Below, in pieces: positions 25,796 through 34,997 of a DNA stretch of 64,000 bases. Below the pieces are notes generated by a model that saw nothing but the letters and a program-made list of their open reading frames with translations, was not told the DNA's origin and made no database searches. The translations under genes were made by a program, and so were the position numbers. How positions within the stretch are numbered: the stretch's first letter is position 1; each line of letters begins with the position of its first letter. The stretch is from Candidatus Contendibacter sp. (lineage in GTDB: Bacteria; Pseudomonadota; Gammaproteobacteria; Competibacterales; Competibacteraceae), in the NCBI GenBank assembly GCA_029624675.1, contig JARSSP010000044.1, positions 112,897-176,896 on the forward strand. Direction: 5' to 3'.

Positions 25796-26875
25796 ATGCC
25801 ACGCCCATACAATTTTAGCGCGGGTCCCGCCATGCTGCCCGAGGCGGTTCTGGAACAGGCCAAGGCCGAAATGCTGGATTGGCGCGGTTCCGGCATGTCC
25901 GTGATGGAAATGAGTCATCGCGGCAAGGAGTTCGTCGCCATCGCCGAACAGGCCGAGGCGGATCTACGCGAACTGCTTGGTGTCCCCACGAATTACAAGG
26001 CGCTGTTCCTGCAAGGCGGTGCCTCCAGCCAGTTCGCGATGGTGCCGATGAACCTGCTGCGCGGCAAGGCGAAGGCGGATTACCTCAACACCGGACAGTG
26101 GTCGAAAAAGGCGATTTCCGAGGCCAAGAAATTTTGTCAGGTCAACGTCGTCGCCAGCTCCGAAGCGGTCAACTTCACCACCGTTCCGGCTCGCGATACC
26201 TGGAAGTGCGATCCCGATGCCGCTTACCTGCACTACACGCCGAACGAAACGATCAACGGCGTCGAAATGCACGAAATTCCCGAGGTGGGCGTGCCGTTGG
26301 CGGTGGATGTGTCGTCCACCTTGTTGTCTCGACCGTTGGACGTAAGCAAATTTGGGGTGATTTACGCCGGCGCCCAGAAAAACATCGGTCCCGCCGGTTT
26401 GACCATCGTCATCGTCCGCGAGGATTTGATGGGCCAGACCGTTGCGGGCGCGCCGACCATGCTCGACTACGCCGCCATGGCCAAGGAAGGGTCGATGTAC
26501 AACACGCCGCCGACCTATGCCTGGTACATCGCCGGGCTGGTCTTCCAGTGGCTGAAGGCGCAGGGCGGGCTGACGGCGATGGCCGAACGCAACCAGGCCA
26601 AGGCCGAGTTGCTGTACAAGGCCATCGACGAATCCGGCTTTTACAAGAATCCGGTCGATCCGGCTTATCGCTCGTGGATGAACGTGCCATTCACCCTGGC
26701 CGACGAAGCGCTGGACAAACCGTTCCTGGCCGAAGCCAAGAGCGCCGGTCTGTTGACCTTGGCCGGCCATCGTTCGGTCGGCGGGATGCGCGCCAGCATC
26801 TACAACGCCGTGCCGCTGGAAGGCGTTCGGGCGCTGGTGGACTTCATGGCCGACTTCCAGAAACGGCGCGGCTAA
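25796..26875 (+). CDS. serC: Phosphoserine aminotransferase
   Basis: A 359-residue PLP enzyme of the serine pathway (3-phosphohydroxypyruvate to O-phospho-L-serine; it also serves pyridoxine synthesis). It begins with the family N-terminus [18 protein letters not shown]. The PLP lysine is Lys195 in [14 protein letters not shown], and the C-terminal arginine-rich [15 protein letters not shown] is conserved. Length matches the E. coli enzyme. AAGGA precedes the ATG. serA lies just downstream, so the two consecutive serine-pathway steps are paired. Confidence 0.97.
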   Translation: MPRPYNFSAGPAMLPEAVLEQAKAEMLDWRGSGMSVMEMSHRGKEFVAIAEQAEADLRELLGVPTNYKALFLQGGASSQFAMVPMNLLRGKAKADYLNTGQWSKKAISEAKKFCQVNVVASSEAVNFTTVPARDTWKCDPDAAYLHYTPNETINGVEMHEIPEVGVPLAVDVSSTLLSRPLDVSKFGVIYAGAQKNIGPAGLTIVIVREDLMGQTVAGAPTMLDYAAMAKEGSMYNTPPTYAWYIAGLVFQWLKAQGGLTAMAERNQAKAELLYKAIDESGFYKNPVDPAYRSWMNVPFTLADEALDKPFLAEAKSAGLLTLAGHRSVGGMRASIYNAVPLEGVRALVDFMADFQKRRG

Positions 26876-26898
26876 GCGATTTTTTGTCTTTGTATCCG

Positions 26899-26931
26899 CC
26901 CTGGACGCTCGCGTCCGGGGTGTTCTTTTTT
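26899..26931 (+). terminator. Intrinsic terminator between serC and serA
   Basis: Arms 26899-26908 and 26911-26920 (10 pairs, one G-T, tight loop) are followed by TGTTCTTTTTT. It ends eight bases before the serA start, so it would separate serC from serA or act as a conditional attenuator. Confidence 0.7.
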
Positions 26932-26938
26932 CAGGCGA

Positions 26939-28117
26939 ATGGTTGAACCGTCCATGCATAAGATTCTGACCCTCAATAACATCAGCGTTTCCGGCCTAGA
27001 ACGTCTCCCTCGCGACCGCTACGAGATCGCTTCCGAGATTCAAAATCCCGACGCCGTGCTGCTACGCTCCTTCAGTATGCACGACTGGCCGATTCCCGCC
27101 AGCCTCAAGGCGGTGGGTCGCGCCGGCGCCGGCGTCAACAACATTCCTGTACCCCAGATGACTGCCAAAGGGATTTGCGTATTCAACGCGCCCGGTGCCA
27201 ACGCCAACGCGGTCAAGGAATTGGTGATCGCCGGGATGCTGCTGGCCGCGCGCAATATTTGCACCGCTTGGGACTACGCGCGCAAGCTGCAAGGAACCGA
27301 CGCCGAACTGTCCAAACAGGTCGAAGCCGGCAAGAAACAATTCGTCGGCATCGAACTGCCCAACCGCACCCTGGGTGTGATCGGTCTGGGCGCCATCGGC
27401 GTCAAGGTCGCCAACGCCGCCGGCGCGCTGGGGATGCGGGTGATCGGCTACGACCCGCACATCACCGTCAGCAACGCCTGGCAGTTGTCCTCGCAGGTCG
27501 AACAGGCGCTCAGCGTCAACGAGATGGCGGCGCAGGCCGATTTCATCACCCTGCACGTCCCGCTGAACGACGCCACCCGCCAGTTGATCAATGCGCCGCT
27601 GCTGAAGAACGCCAAGCCTGGATTGATCCTGCTGAACTTTTCCCGCGAGGGCGTGGTGGACGAGGAGGCGTTGTTCGAGGCGCTGCAAGCCGGCAAACTC
27701 AAAACCTACGTCTGCGATTTCCCGACCAACCGGCTGAAGGATCACCCCCGCGTCATCATGCTACCGCATTTGGGAGCTTCCACGGGCGAAGCCGAGGAGA
27801 ACTGCGCGATCATGGTGGCCGATCAGGTACGCGACTATCTGGAGAGCGGCACAGTCCACAATTCCGTCAACTTTCCGGAGATGGCGATGCCACGCAACGG
27901 CGGGCCACGTCTGGCCATCGTCAACGCCAATGTCCCGCACATGATCGAACGCATTTCCAAGGCGATCTCCGAGGCTGGCATCAACATTCTGGATATGCTC
28001 AACAAATCGCGTGGCGACATCGCCTGCACCCTGGTGGATACCGCCGCGCCAGTACCGGCCGAGGTGGTAGCACGGATCGCTGACATTCAGGGCGTACTAA
28101 ACGTTCGGATGCTGTAG
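26939..28117 (+). CDS. serA: D-3-phosphoglycerate dehydrogenase
   Basis: A 392-residue enzyme for the first serine step. The NAD-binding motif GLGAIGVKVANAAGALG is followed by the acceptor Asp of VIGYD. The catalytic Arg lies in LLNFSREGVVDE, and the His in LPHLGASTGEAEENC. A C-terminal ACT domain (from about 320: LAIVNANVPHMIERISKAI) would bind serine as feedback inhibitor. It is the shorter form without the long intervening ASB domain. Start: ATG at 26939, or at 26954 which better fits homologues beginning near HKILTLN; ribosome sites are weak for both. Confidence 0.95.
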   Translation: MVEPSMHKILTLNNISVSGLERLPRDRYEIASEIQNPDAVLLRSFSMHDWPIPASLKAVGRAGAGVNNIPVPQMTAKGICVFNAPGANANAVKELVIAGMLLAARNICTAWDYARKLQGTDAELSKQVEAGKKQFVGIELPNRTLGVIGLGAIGVKVANAAGALGMRVIGYDPHITVSNAWQLSSQVEQALSVNEMAAQADFITLHVPLNDATRQLINAPLLKNAKPGLILLNFSREGVVDEEALFEALQAGKLKTYVCDFPTNRLKDHPRVIMLPHLGASTGEAEENCAIMVADQVRDYLESGTVHNSVNFPEMAMPRNGGPRLAIVNANVPHMIERISKAISEAGINILDMLNKSRGDIACTLVDTAAPVPAEVVARIADIQGVLNVRML

Positions 28118-28181
28118 GGAAGGCCAGGTATCGGTAATCCGGTATCAGGAGACGGGAACACCCTGAACAACCTGCCTTCCC
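28117..28181 (+). repeat. Inverted repeat after serA
   Basis: A 13-base arm at 28117-28129 pairs with a 12-base arm at 28170-28181, with one bulged C. It starts at the last base of serA. There is no T tract, so it may be a structured 3' end or a chance palindrome. The rest of the gap to 28372 holds no gene that I can support. Confidence 0.4.
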
Positions 28182-28372
28182 ACCTTCCGATAGCGTGGAT
28201 ATCGCGTTTCCCGGGCGCTTTTCAGCGAACCTACCCGAATCCTGCTTCCACGATTTCCAGGCTGGGAACGTTGTCGCCGCCGCTCCGGGAACGTGGATTA
28301 TCCGATGCCAAAGCGCCGCTCCAGCCCCCACACGGGAACTGGGACAAATCGCTTCTTTCTGGAGAAAATGTC

Positions 28373-29062
28373 TTAATCCGTCTCACCCTGGGTGATGTCG
28401 AGGTAGGCCAACCAGTAGCGAGATAAATCCTTGATGCAATCGATCCGAGCCAGTAGTGTGGCGATATCGGTCCTGATCCGCTCGACTTCGGGTAGCAGCG
28501 TGGCCAAACCCGCATCCAGTTCGCTCAAATGCTTGCTGCGATTGGAGGCGATAATGGCGATCCGGGTCGTCAACAGGCGGATGCGCAAATACAGCAAATC
28601 GCCAGGCGCGGTGGCATGGTGCGTATCCGGTATCTCGCCATTCTCTGGCCCCATGTCCTTTTTACCCAGCAGATGCGTTTCCAGCCCCGCCACCCGGGAC
28701 AGCATCATGCTGATGTGACTTTGGGTAGAGGTTCGGTGCGCCAACGGTTCCAGGACCGCGATCTTTTCCTCCAGCACGCGCCGCCGTTCCTGAATCCGCG
28801 TCCGCAACCGGTCAACCTCACAATCGGCTCCGACCAGGCGTAAATCCAGGTCTTGCAATTCCGCCTCCATGCCTTCAAGAAACTCGCGCAATTGGCGAGA
28901 CAAAATGCGCTCCAAGGCAAGGGTGCTGAACCGCTCCCATAAAGCGTCGGTCTGGGCGCGCAACGGCTCAAAGCCTTGGCGCAGTTCCACCATTCGGTCT
29001 AGGATGTCCCGCACGTTCCGCTCGTACTCGGCACGGTCCTGGGCGTGCCAGATCTGCGCCAT
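28373..29062 (-). CDS. Uncharacterised coiled-coil protein
   Basis: A 229-residue soluble protein, mostly helical, with heptad-like stretches at about 15-110 (VRDILDRMVELRQGFEPL, LREFLEGMEAELQDLDLRL, VDRLRTRIQERRRVLEEKI) and again at about 165-215. I chose the ATG at 29062 because GAAGGAG lies seven bases upstream, although the frame is open to 29164. There are no membrane segments or recognisable domains. It may be a structural or scaffolding protein. I do not recognise the family. Confidence 0.6.
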   Translation of the reverse strand: MAQIWHAQDRAEYERNVRDILDRMVELRQGFEPLRAQTDALWERFSTLALERILSRQLREFLEGMEAELQDLDLRLVGADCEVDRLRTRIQERRRVLEEKIAVLEPLAHRTSTQSHISMMLSRVAGLETHLLGKKDMGPENGEIPDTHHATAPGDLLYLRIRLLTTRIAIIASNRSKHLSELDAGLATLLPEVERIRTDIATLLARIDCIKDLSRYWLAYLDITQGETD

Positions 29063-29209
29063 CTGTTCTCCTTCCTTAAGAACATAGGAGATGCTGGCTG
29101 GGGCTATGCTGTCCTCGACTTGATTACTGTCGGTCTCCACGCGGAGCGTCTCCAAAGTGAGCAAGACAAGGTCCTGAAAGGGAACTTGCCCGGCGGTTCG
29201 GTCGGGCGT

Positions 29210-29410
29210 TCAGTCCTGATAGGTCCAGCCGTCGGGAAAGTCGCGGTTGACCTCATGAACGTCATAGACGCAAAAGTCCTGTTCGGGCAGGCCGGGAAAC
29301 AACTCCCGCGCCTTGGCTTCCGCTCCTTGTTCGGTTTCGGCCAGGACGAGCGCGATGTTGAGCAACTTGTCGGAACTCGGGTCTTCGACCACGATGAGAT
29401 AAGGTTTCAT
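29210..29410 (-). CDS. Small hypothetical protein
   Basis: A 66-residue protein with a convincing AGGAGA site eight bases before its ATG and normal codon use, so probably real. It is acidic with a beta-alpha-beta look (YLIVVEDPSSDKLLNIALVLA, ELFPGLPEQDFCVYDVHEV). It resembles no family that I can name. Confidence 0.55.
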   Translation of the reverse strand: MKPYLIVVEDPSSDKLLNIALVLAETEQGAEAKARELFPGLPEQDFCVYDVHEVNRDFPDGWTYQD

Positions 29411-29502
29411 GAAGGCTCTCCTGCGGTTTTCAAGTTGAACACTGTGATAGGCTTGGATTGTTCAACCATAACGTCATGCCAGCGCGAACGCTTGGAAGCG
29501 GC

Positions 29503-30069
29503 TCAGGAATAACGATGGACGCGGAATCGGTGGTCCGACTCGCGGATAATATCGCCGACATGGAGCTTGAACACACCGGTCTGGCGCTCGGCGAAATATT
29601 GATGCAAGGTTTCCCGCACCACCGTGAAGGCCAGTTGCTCCCAAGGAATTTCCTCCTCGGCGAACAGCTTGACTTCCAAACTTTCCGCGCCGGGGCTGGC
29701 GGCGCCATCCTTGAGCTGGCCGCGGAACATCAAATACACCTGGCTGACATGCAGCAGCGAGTATAAACCGTACAGGGTTGGATTTTCGACCACGGCGTTG
29801 GCTTCTTCCCACGCTTCGCGCATCGCCGCCACGACCGCCGACTCCCCGTTCTCCATGAAACCGGCCGGCAACGTCCACAAGCCATGACGCGGTTCGATGG
29901 CCCGCCGACACAACAAGATACGGCCCCGCCATTCGGGAAGACAGCCGGCGACGATCTTCGGGTTTTGATAATGAATGGCATCGCAGGCGTCGCAGACATA
30001 CCGAGGCAAACTGTCGCCGGTGGGGATACGCAAGGTCACCGAGGCGCCGCACTGGCTACAAAATCTCAT
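29503..30069 (-). CDS. Nudix hydrolase with N-terminal zinc ribbon
   Basis: A 188-residue protein. Four cysteines in CSQC...CDAC near the N-terminus form a probable zinc ribbon. The Nudix box GFMENGESAVVAAMREAWEE follows at about residues 80-99 with the catalytic RE..EE glutamates intact, although the last Gly of the consensus is Asn. The layout is like NADH pyrophosphatase-type or ADP-ribose-type Nudix enzymes of the zinc-ribbon class. The ATG at 30069 is chosen because of an AAGGA site; ten codons upstream are also open. The substrate is not determined. Confidence 0.85.
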   Translation of the reverse strand: MRFCSQCGASVTLRIPTGDSLPRYVCDACDAIHYQNPKIVAGCLPEWRGRILLCRRAIEPRHGLWTLPAGFMENGESAVVAAMREAWEEANAVVENPTLYGLYSLLHVSQVYLMFRGQLKDGAASPGAESLEVKLFAEEEIPWEQLAFTVVRETLHQYFAERQTGVFKLHVGDIIRESDHRFRVHRYS

Positions 30070-30095
30070 CGAGCGCAATCCTTCCGGCAATATCA

Positions 30096-31172
30096 TCACG
30101 CCCCAAACCGACCTGGCAACGCCTCCCTCAGCTTGGCGCGTGCCTCACGCAACATCCGCTCAGTTATCGCCCAATCCACGCAGGGATCGGTGATCGAGAC
30201 GCCATATTTCAGTTGCGAACGATCGGCGGGAATCGTCTGGTTGCCCCATTCTAGGTTGCTTTCGATCATGAAGCCCACGATGGAGCGATTGCCTTCCAGA
30301 ATCTGGTGCGCGCAGTCGTTCAATACCAGCGGCTGCAAGGCCGGGTCCTTGCGAGCGTTGGCGTGGCTGCAATCCACCACGATGTTGAGCGGCAACTTGT
30401 TCTTAAGCAGTTCCTGCTCGCACAGGGCGATGGTCACCGTGTCGTAGTTGGGGCCGTCGGAACCACCACGCAAGACGACGTGGCCGTAGCGGTTGCCCTT
30501 GGTGCGGACCACCGCCGATCGACCGTTCGCGTCGATGCCGAGGAAACTGTGGGGCCGGGAAGCGGACTGTAAGGCATTGATCGCGACCTCCAGGCTACCG
30601 TTGGTTCCGTTCTTGAAGCCGACCGGGGTAGACAGGCCGCTGGCCATTTCCCGATGAGTCTGCGACTCGGTGGTGCGGGCGCCGATGGCGGTCCATGCCA
30701 GCAGGTCGTCCAAATACTGCGGGCAGAGTGGATCCAGCGCCTCGGTGCCAGCGGGCAGGCCCAGTTCGGCGATTTCCAGCAGCAGCGCGCGCGCGATCCG
30801 CAACCCCTCGGCGATATCGAAGGAATCGTCCAGATGCGGATCGTTGATCAGGCCCTTCCAACCGACCGTGGTCCGGGGCTTTTCGAAATACACCCGCATG
30901 ATCAGGAACAGGGTATCGCCCACCTCGTCGGCCAGCGCACGCAACCGCCGCGCATAGTCGCGGGCCGCCGCGACATCGTGAATGGAACAGGGGCCGACCA
31001 CGACGAACACCCGCGAATCCCGATGGTCGAGGATATCCTGCACGATCCGGCGAGCAGCCAACACCGTGGTTTCGGCGGCTTCGGTCATCGGCAATTGCCG
31101 CTTGATCTCCTCGGGGGTAGGCAACACATCCAAGGCAGCGACGTTGACGTTGTTAAGCAGGTTTGAAGACAT
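30096..31172 (-). CDS. 3-deoxy-7-phosphoheptulonate (DAHP) synthase, class I
   Basis: A 358-residue enzyme that joins erythrose-4-phosphate and phosphoenolpyruvate, the entry to aromatic amino acid synthesis. Typical segments are VVVGPCSIHD, VGWKGLINDP, ARTTESQTHREMASGL, GFKNGTNG and VDCSHANARKDP (metal- and PEP-binding residues present). It matches the AroF/AroG/AroH family in length; I cannot tell which amino acid would inhibit it. The ATG at 31172 has GGAA spaced six bases; an ATG two codons earlier is possible. Confidence 0.95.
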   Translation of the reverse strand: MSSNLLNNVNVAALDVLPTPEEIKRQLPMTEAAETTVLAARRIVQDILDHRDSRVFVVVGPCSIHDVAAARDYARRLRALADEVGDTLFLIMRVYFEKPRTTVGWKGLINDPHLDDSFDIAEGLRIARALLLEIAELGLPAGTEALDPLCPQYLDDLLAWTAIGARTTESQTHREMASGLSTPVGFKNGTNGSLEVAINALQSASRPHSFLGIDANGRSAVVRTKGNRYGHVVLRGGSDGPNYDTVTIALCEQELLKNKLPLNIVVDCSHANARKDPALQPLVLNDCAHQILEGNRSIVGFMIESNLEWGNQTIPADRSQLKYGVSITDPCVDWAITERMLREARAKLREALPGRFGA

Positions 31173-31245
31173 GGGCATTTCCGCGGACGAAAGGTCAAGG
31201 TAAATTCAAGGTTAGTGGGAGATGGAGCGCGTTTTCGCCACGCCC

Positions 31246-31905
31246 TCAGTCCCCGCGCAGGCTGATGATCGGCCAACCGCGTCGTCGGGCGTGTTCCGCC
31301 AGGACGGGGTCGGGGTCCACCGCCACCGGATGGACGACCCGGTCGAGCAGCGGCAGGTCATTATGGGAATCGCTGTAGAACCAACTGTCGGCGAGATCGT
31401 GGCCGGTCGCGTCCAGCCACTCGTCCAGTCGTTTCACCTTGCCGTGCTGGAAACAGGGAATTCCATGGGCGCGGCCGGTATAGCGCCCCGCGGCGAATTC
31501 GGGTTCGGTTGCCAGCAAGTGCGGCACGCTCAGCAACTCGGCGATCGGTTCGGTGATGAAGCGGTTGGTGGCGGTAACGATCAGCAGGGTATCGCCGGCG
31601 TCCCGATGCCGTGCCACCAGTTCCGTCGCCCGGGGCAACAGGATCGGGCGAATCTTGGCTTCGATGAACCGCACCCGCCAGTTCAGCAGCTCGGCCAGTG
31701 GATTTTCCGCCAGGGGCCGCAGCATGAACGCCAGGAATTCATGAATGTCCAGCGTGCCGGCCTGGTACTGGTCGTAATAGCGCTGGTTCTCGCGCTCGTA
31801 ATACTCGCCATCCACCAAGCCCTGCTCGACCAGGAATCGGCCCCATAGATAGTCGCTGTCGCCGCCCAACAGCGTGTTGTCGAGATCGAAAATCGCCAGG
31901 CTCAT
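31246..31905 (-). CDS. HAD-superfamily phosphatase (HAD-IB, SerB-like)
   Basis: A 219-residue hydrolase. Motif I is IFDLDNTLLGGDSD with nucleophile Asp7 and acid/base Asp9. Motif II is IVTATNRF, and motif III/IV is GKVKRLDEWL...FYSDSHNDLPLL. The subclass IB helical cap lies between about 15 and 85. It acts on a small phosphorylated metabolite; homologues are annotated phosphoserine phosphatase-like or histidinol-phosphatase-like. Serine-pathway genes are some kilobases away, so SerB function is possible but not shown. Confidence 0.85.
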   Translation of the reverse strand: MSLAIFDLDNTLLGGDSDYLWGRFLVEQGLVDGEYYERENQRYYDQYQAGTLDIHEFLAFMLRPLAENPLAELLNWRVRFIEAKIRPILLPRATELVARHRDAGDTLLIVTATNRFITEPIAELLSVPHLLATEPEFAAGRYTGRAHGIPCFQHGKVKRLDEWLDATGHDLADSWFYSDSHNDLPLLDRVVHPVAVDPDPVLAEHARRRGWPIISLRGD

Positions 31906-31933
31906 GCCGTTGTAATGATCCTCTCGCGCCGGT

Positions 31934-32203
31934 TCAAATCAGACCGTATTGCCGAAGCTTCTTACGCAGCGTACCCCGGTTGATGCCGAGAATGATGGCC
32001 GCCTGGGTCTGGTTGCCACGAGTGAACTTCATCACGATGTCCAGCAGGGGTGGTTCCACCTCGCGCAACACCAGATCGTACAGATTGCTGGGCGCCTGAC
32101 CGCCGAGGTTGTGGAAATAGATGCGCAGCGTTTCGGCAACGTGATCGCGCAGTGGGGTAGCGGGCAGCAGGTCGACCGCAGATTCGAGGTTGGGGGTGTT
32201 CAT
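31934..32203 (-). CDS. fis: DNA-binding protein Fis
   Basis: An 89-residue nucleoid protein, slightly shorter than the 98-residue E. coli form. The C-terminal helix-turn-helix [25 protein letters not shown] is closely conserved, and the central dimer helices precede it. Fis bends DNA and tunes growth-phase promoters. Its ATG overlaps the stop of a short upstream frame by four bases (ATGA), the coupling expected of the dusB-fis order; that upstream frame seems to be a remnant. Confidence 0.95.
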   Translation of the reverse strand: MNTPNLESAVDLLPATPLRDHVAETLRIYFHNLGGQAPSNLYDLVLREVEPPLLDIVMKFTRGNQTQAAIILGINRGTLRKKLRQYGLI

Positions 32204-32370
32204 GCGGCCAGGCGCTCCTTGGAAGGCAGACGCTTGCGGAAATCAAGGGTCAGTCGTAACTGCCCGCGGGTCTCCCTTTTGGCCGAACATCCCCGCGCGC
32301 TGGCGATGCTGACGCCAGTCAATAGCGCTGGAAATACGGGGGTAAAAAGGGCGTGGGGACCAATCTGCAT
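32200..32370 (-). pseudogene. Probable dusB remnant upstream of fis
   Basis: A 56-codon frame beginning MQIGPHALFTPVFPALLTGV. Its first twenty residues resemble the N-terminus of tRNA-dihydrouridine synthase B (M-I-G-P, P-V, A---GV). After that the similarity stops and the frame runs on to a TGA overlapping the fis ATG. Intact dusB is about 320-340 residues and normally precedes fis, so this looks like a dusB reduced by a large internal deletion. There is no good ribosome site. Alternative: an unrelated small open frame. Confidence 0.45.
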
Positions 32371-32512
32371 GGGATGCTTGCGCGACGGAAGGAACGATCA
32401 TTGTACCGGAACACCCGGCGTGGATGAAGAATAGCGATCGTTATCCAGCCCTGCGGTTTGCCGAGCCCTGACCCAGACGTTTCTTGCCCGCCGGACTGGC
32501 GGAAAGCAGGTT

Positions 32513-33793
32513 CTACTTCGCCAACACCAATCGCTGGGTATGCCGGGCGATGACCAGCTCCTCATTGGTGGGCAATACCCATACCGCCGTCCGGCTTTCA
32601 GAGCGGTCGATGCGACGGCCGTCGCTGGTGTTGGCCGTCGCGTCCAGATCAATGCCCAGCCACGCCGACAACGCGCACACCCGCTCGCGTACCGCCGCCG
32701 CGTGTTCGCCAATGCCGCCGGTGAATACCAGCGCGTCCAATCCCCCCAGCGCCGCCGCCAGCGAGCCGAGTTCGCGGGCGATGCGGTAGCAGAAATAATC
32801 CACCGCCAGTTTTGCACCCGGCTCCGCACTGGCCAGCAGATCGCGCATGTCGTTGCTGAATCCCGACAGGCCCAACAGGCCGGATTGCTTGTACAGCAGA
32901 TTAGTGAGGTCCTTAGCGCCCATTCCGTGCCGCTCGATCAGATAGATCAGCACGCCGGGGTCCAGCGAACCACTGCGAGTGCCCATCGGCAAACCTTCCA
33001 CGGCGGTGAAACCCATGGTGCTGGCCACGCTCTGACCGTCTCGCATGGCGCACATGCTGGCGCCGTTGCCGAGATGGGCCACCACTACCCGACCGGTGGC
33101 TGGCGTCCCCATCGCTTCCGCTAGCGCCCCAGCGATGTATTCATAGGACAGGCCATGGAACCCGTAGCGTCGCACGCCTTCCGCGCGGTAGGCATAGGGT
33201 AGAGCGAACAGCTTCGCCAATTCCGGCTGGCCGTGGTGGAACGCGGTGTCGAAACAGGCCACCTGCGGCAGGTCGGGTTGCACCGCGAGCAGCGCGCGGA
33301 TGCCGGCTAGGTTATGCGGCTGATGCAGCGGCGCCAGCGGGATAAAACGCTCCAGGCGGGCCACGATGTCCGGGGTCAACCGTTGCGGGGCGCTGTACTC
33401 CTCGGCGCCATGCACGACCCGGTGCCCGACCGCGATCACGTCGGGCAGATCCGGCGATTCCCGTAACCAAGTGAGCAAATCGCGCAGCGCCGCTTGATGA
33501 TCGTAAGTCGCCGTGGACGCCGACATAGAGGACAGCAGCGAAGGCGGATCGGACAATCGGCGGCGATGATCCGGCCCCAGCTTGCGGTACTGACCGGACG
33601 GTGGCGTCGGCCGAACGTCCGCTAGCACTTGGCCGGCATGATCGAACGCCTTGAAATGCGGGTCGTCCTCGCCGATGTTTTCCTGCAAGCCGCGACAGAC
33701 CAGCGTCAGTTCACCGCCGCCCGCCGACAAGGCGAACACCGAGAACTTGATACTGGACGAACCGGCATTGATCACCAGCAAACCTTGCGACAT
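32513..33793 (-). CDS. ackA: Acetate kinase
   Basis: A 426-residue enzyme interconverting acetate + ATP and acetyl phosphate. Family segments are VINAGSSSIKFSVF, GHRVVHGAEEY, HLGNGASMCA, GTRSGSLDPG (ADP-binding) and FTGGIGEHAA. An internal region around residues 50-90 (VRPTPPSGQYRKLGPDHRR) is longer than in E. coli. The ATG at 33793 follows AGGGAGG. No phosphotransacetylase gene is adjacent. The 142 bases beyond its stop, to 32371, hold no gene that I can support. Confidence 0.95.
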   Translation of the reverse strand: MSQGLLVINAGSSSIKFSVFALSAGGGELTLVCRGLQENIGEDDPHFKAFDHAGQVLADVRPTPPSGQYRKLGPDHRRRLSDPPSLLSSMSASTATYDHQAALRDLLTWLRESPDLPDVIAVGHRVVHGAEEYSAPQRLTPDIVARLERFIPLAPLHQPHNLAGIRALLAVQPDLPQVACFDTAFHHGQPELAKLFALPYAYRAEGVRRYGFHGLSYEYIAGALAEAMGTPATGRVVVAHLGNGASMCAMRDGQSVASTMGFTAVEGLPMGTRSGSLDPGVLIYLIERHGMGAKDLTNLLYKQSGLLGLSGFSNDMRDLLASAEPGAKLAVDYFCYRIARELGSLAAALGGLDALVFTGGIGEHAAAVRERVCALSAWLGIDLDATANTSDGRRIDRSESRTAVWVLPTNEELVIARHTQRLVLAK

Positions 33794-33871
33794 CTTATTT
33801 TCCTCCCTCTCGGGACTGGCGGAATCGATCAAGTCCTCGGCTCAGATGTGGCTCGGGTCGATGTCGCGCCG

Positions 33872-34786
33872 TCAATCTTCGGTGGTCGAGGCGGATGGGT
33901 CGAGCCGGTGGGCGTTCGCCCGCAGATAGGCCTGGAATCGCTCACCCAGTTCGGGATGGCGCGCGCCATATTCGACGGTGGCCACGAGATAACCCAGCTT
34001 GCTACCGCAGTCGTGGCGCCGGCCCGAAAATTCGTAGGCCAGCACCTGCTCTTCGCCCAACAGAGCGGCGATGCCGTCGGTTAGCTGAATTTCATTACCC
34101 GCCCCGCGCGGAATAGTGGCCAGCAAGTCGAAAATACGCGGGGTCAGGATGTAGCGGCCCACCACCGCCAGATTGGAGGGGGCGTTTTCCGGCTTCGGCT
34201 TTTCAACGATGCTGTCCACATTGCTGATGCGGTTGGCGAATGGCAGCGGATGGACGATGCCGTATTTTTGGGTTTCTTCCTTGGGCACGCGCTCCACGCC
34301 CAGAATCGAACATTGATATTTGTTGAAATGGCGGGCCATTTGGCTCAGCGCGCCGCCTTCCCGAGTGTCCTCCTCGATCAGGTCGTCGGCGAGAATGACC
34401 GCGAACGGTTCGTCGCCGACCACCGGCCGCGCGCACAGCACGGCATGACCCAAACCCAGCGCCTCAGCCTGTCGCACGTAGACGCATTCCACGCCGGACG
34501 GGACAATGTTGCGCACGATCTGGAGCAAATCGGTCTTGCCGCGCGTTTCCAACTCCACTTCCAGTTCGTAGGCTTTGTCGAAATGATCGGCGATGGCGTT
34601 CTTGGTACGACCGATGATGAAGACCAAGGTATCGACGCCGGCCGCCACCGCCTCCTCGACCCCATATTGGATCAAGGGCTTGTCGACGATCGGCAACATT
34701 TCCTTGGGACTGGCCTTGGTCGCCGGCAGGAATCGGGTTCCGAGGCCGGCCACGGGGAAAACCGCCTTGCGTACTTGCCGTTTCAT
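33872..34786 (-). CDS. galU: UTP-glucose-1-phosphate uridylyltransferase
   Basis: A 304-residue enzyme making UDP-glucose for polysaccharide and envelope synthesis. The nucleotide loop [21 protein letters not shown], the [17 protein letters not shown] segment and [21 protein letters not shown] are all typical. AAAGGGAG precedes the ATG by six bases. It is transcribed toward ackA with a 78-base gap and diverges from the hypothetical gene at 34998. Confidence 0.95.
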   Translation of the reverse strand: MKRQVRKAVFPVAGLGTRFLPATKASPKEMLPIVDKPLIQYGVEEAVAAGVDTLVFIIGRTKNAIADHFDKAYELEVELETRGKTDLLQIVRNIVPSGVECVYVRQAEALGLGHAVLCARPVVGDEPFAVILADDLIEEDTREGGALSQMARHFNKYQCSILGVERVPKEETQKYGIVHPLPFANRISNVDSIVEKPKPENAPSNLAVVGRYILTPRIFDLLATIPRGAGNEIQLTDGIAALLGEEQVLAYEFSGRRHDCGSKLGYLVATVEYGARHPELGERFQAYLRANAHRLDPSASTTED

Positions 34787-34997
34787 TTTTCATGCTCCCT
34801 TTCATGGGCATCACGTTGGATTGCGAATGACGGTGGATTTTCCGGCATCACGCCGGGCCGGACAAGCATTAATCCTGCGTCGCCGGGCATTCCGTCAGTT
34901 GGCTATACTGGCCAAATCTGTTCGATGAAGAAAATGGTAGCATTCATGGCGTTGCGTCAGCCGGGTTATGGCAAGAGACACTTGAGATTTTCGGAAC

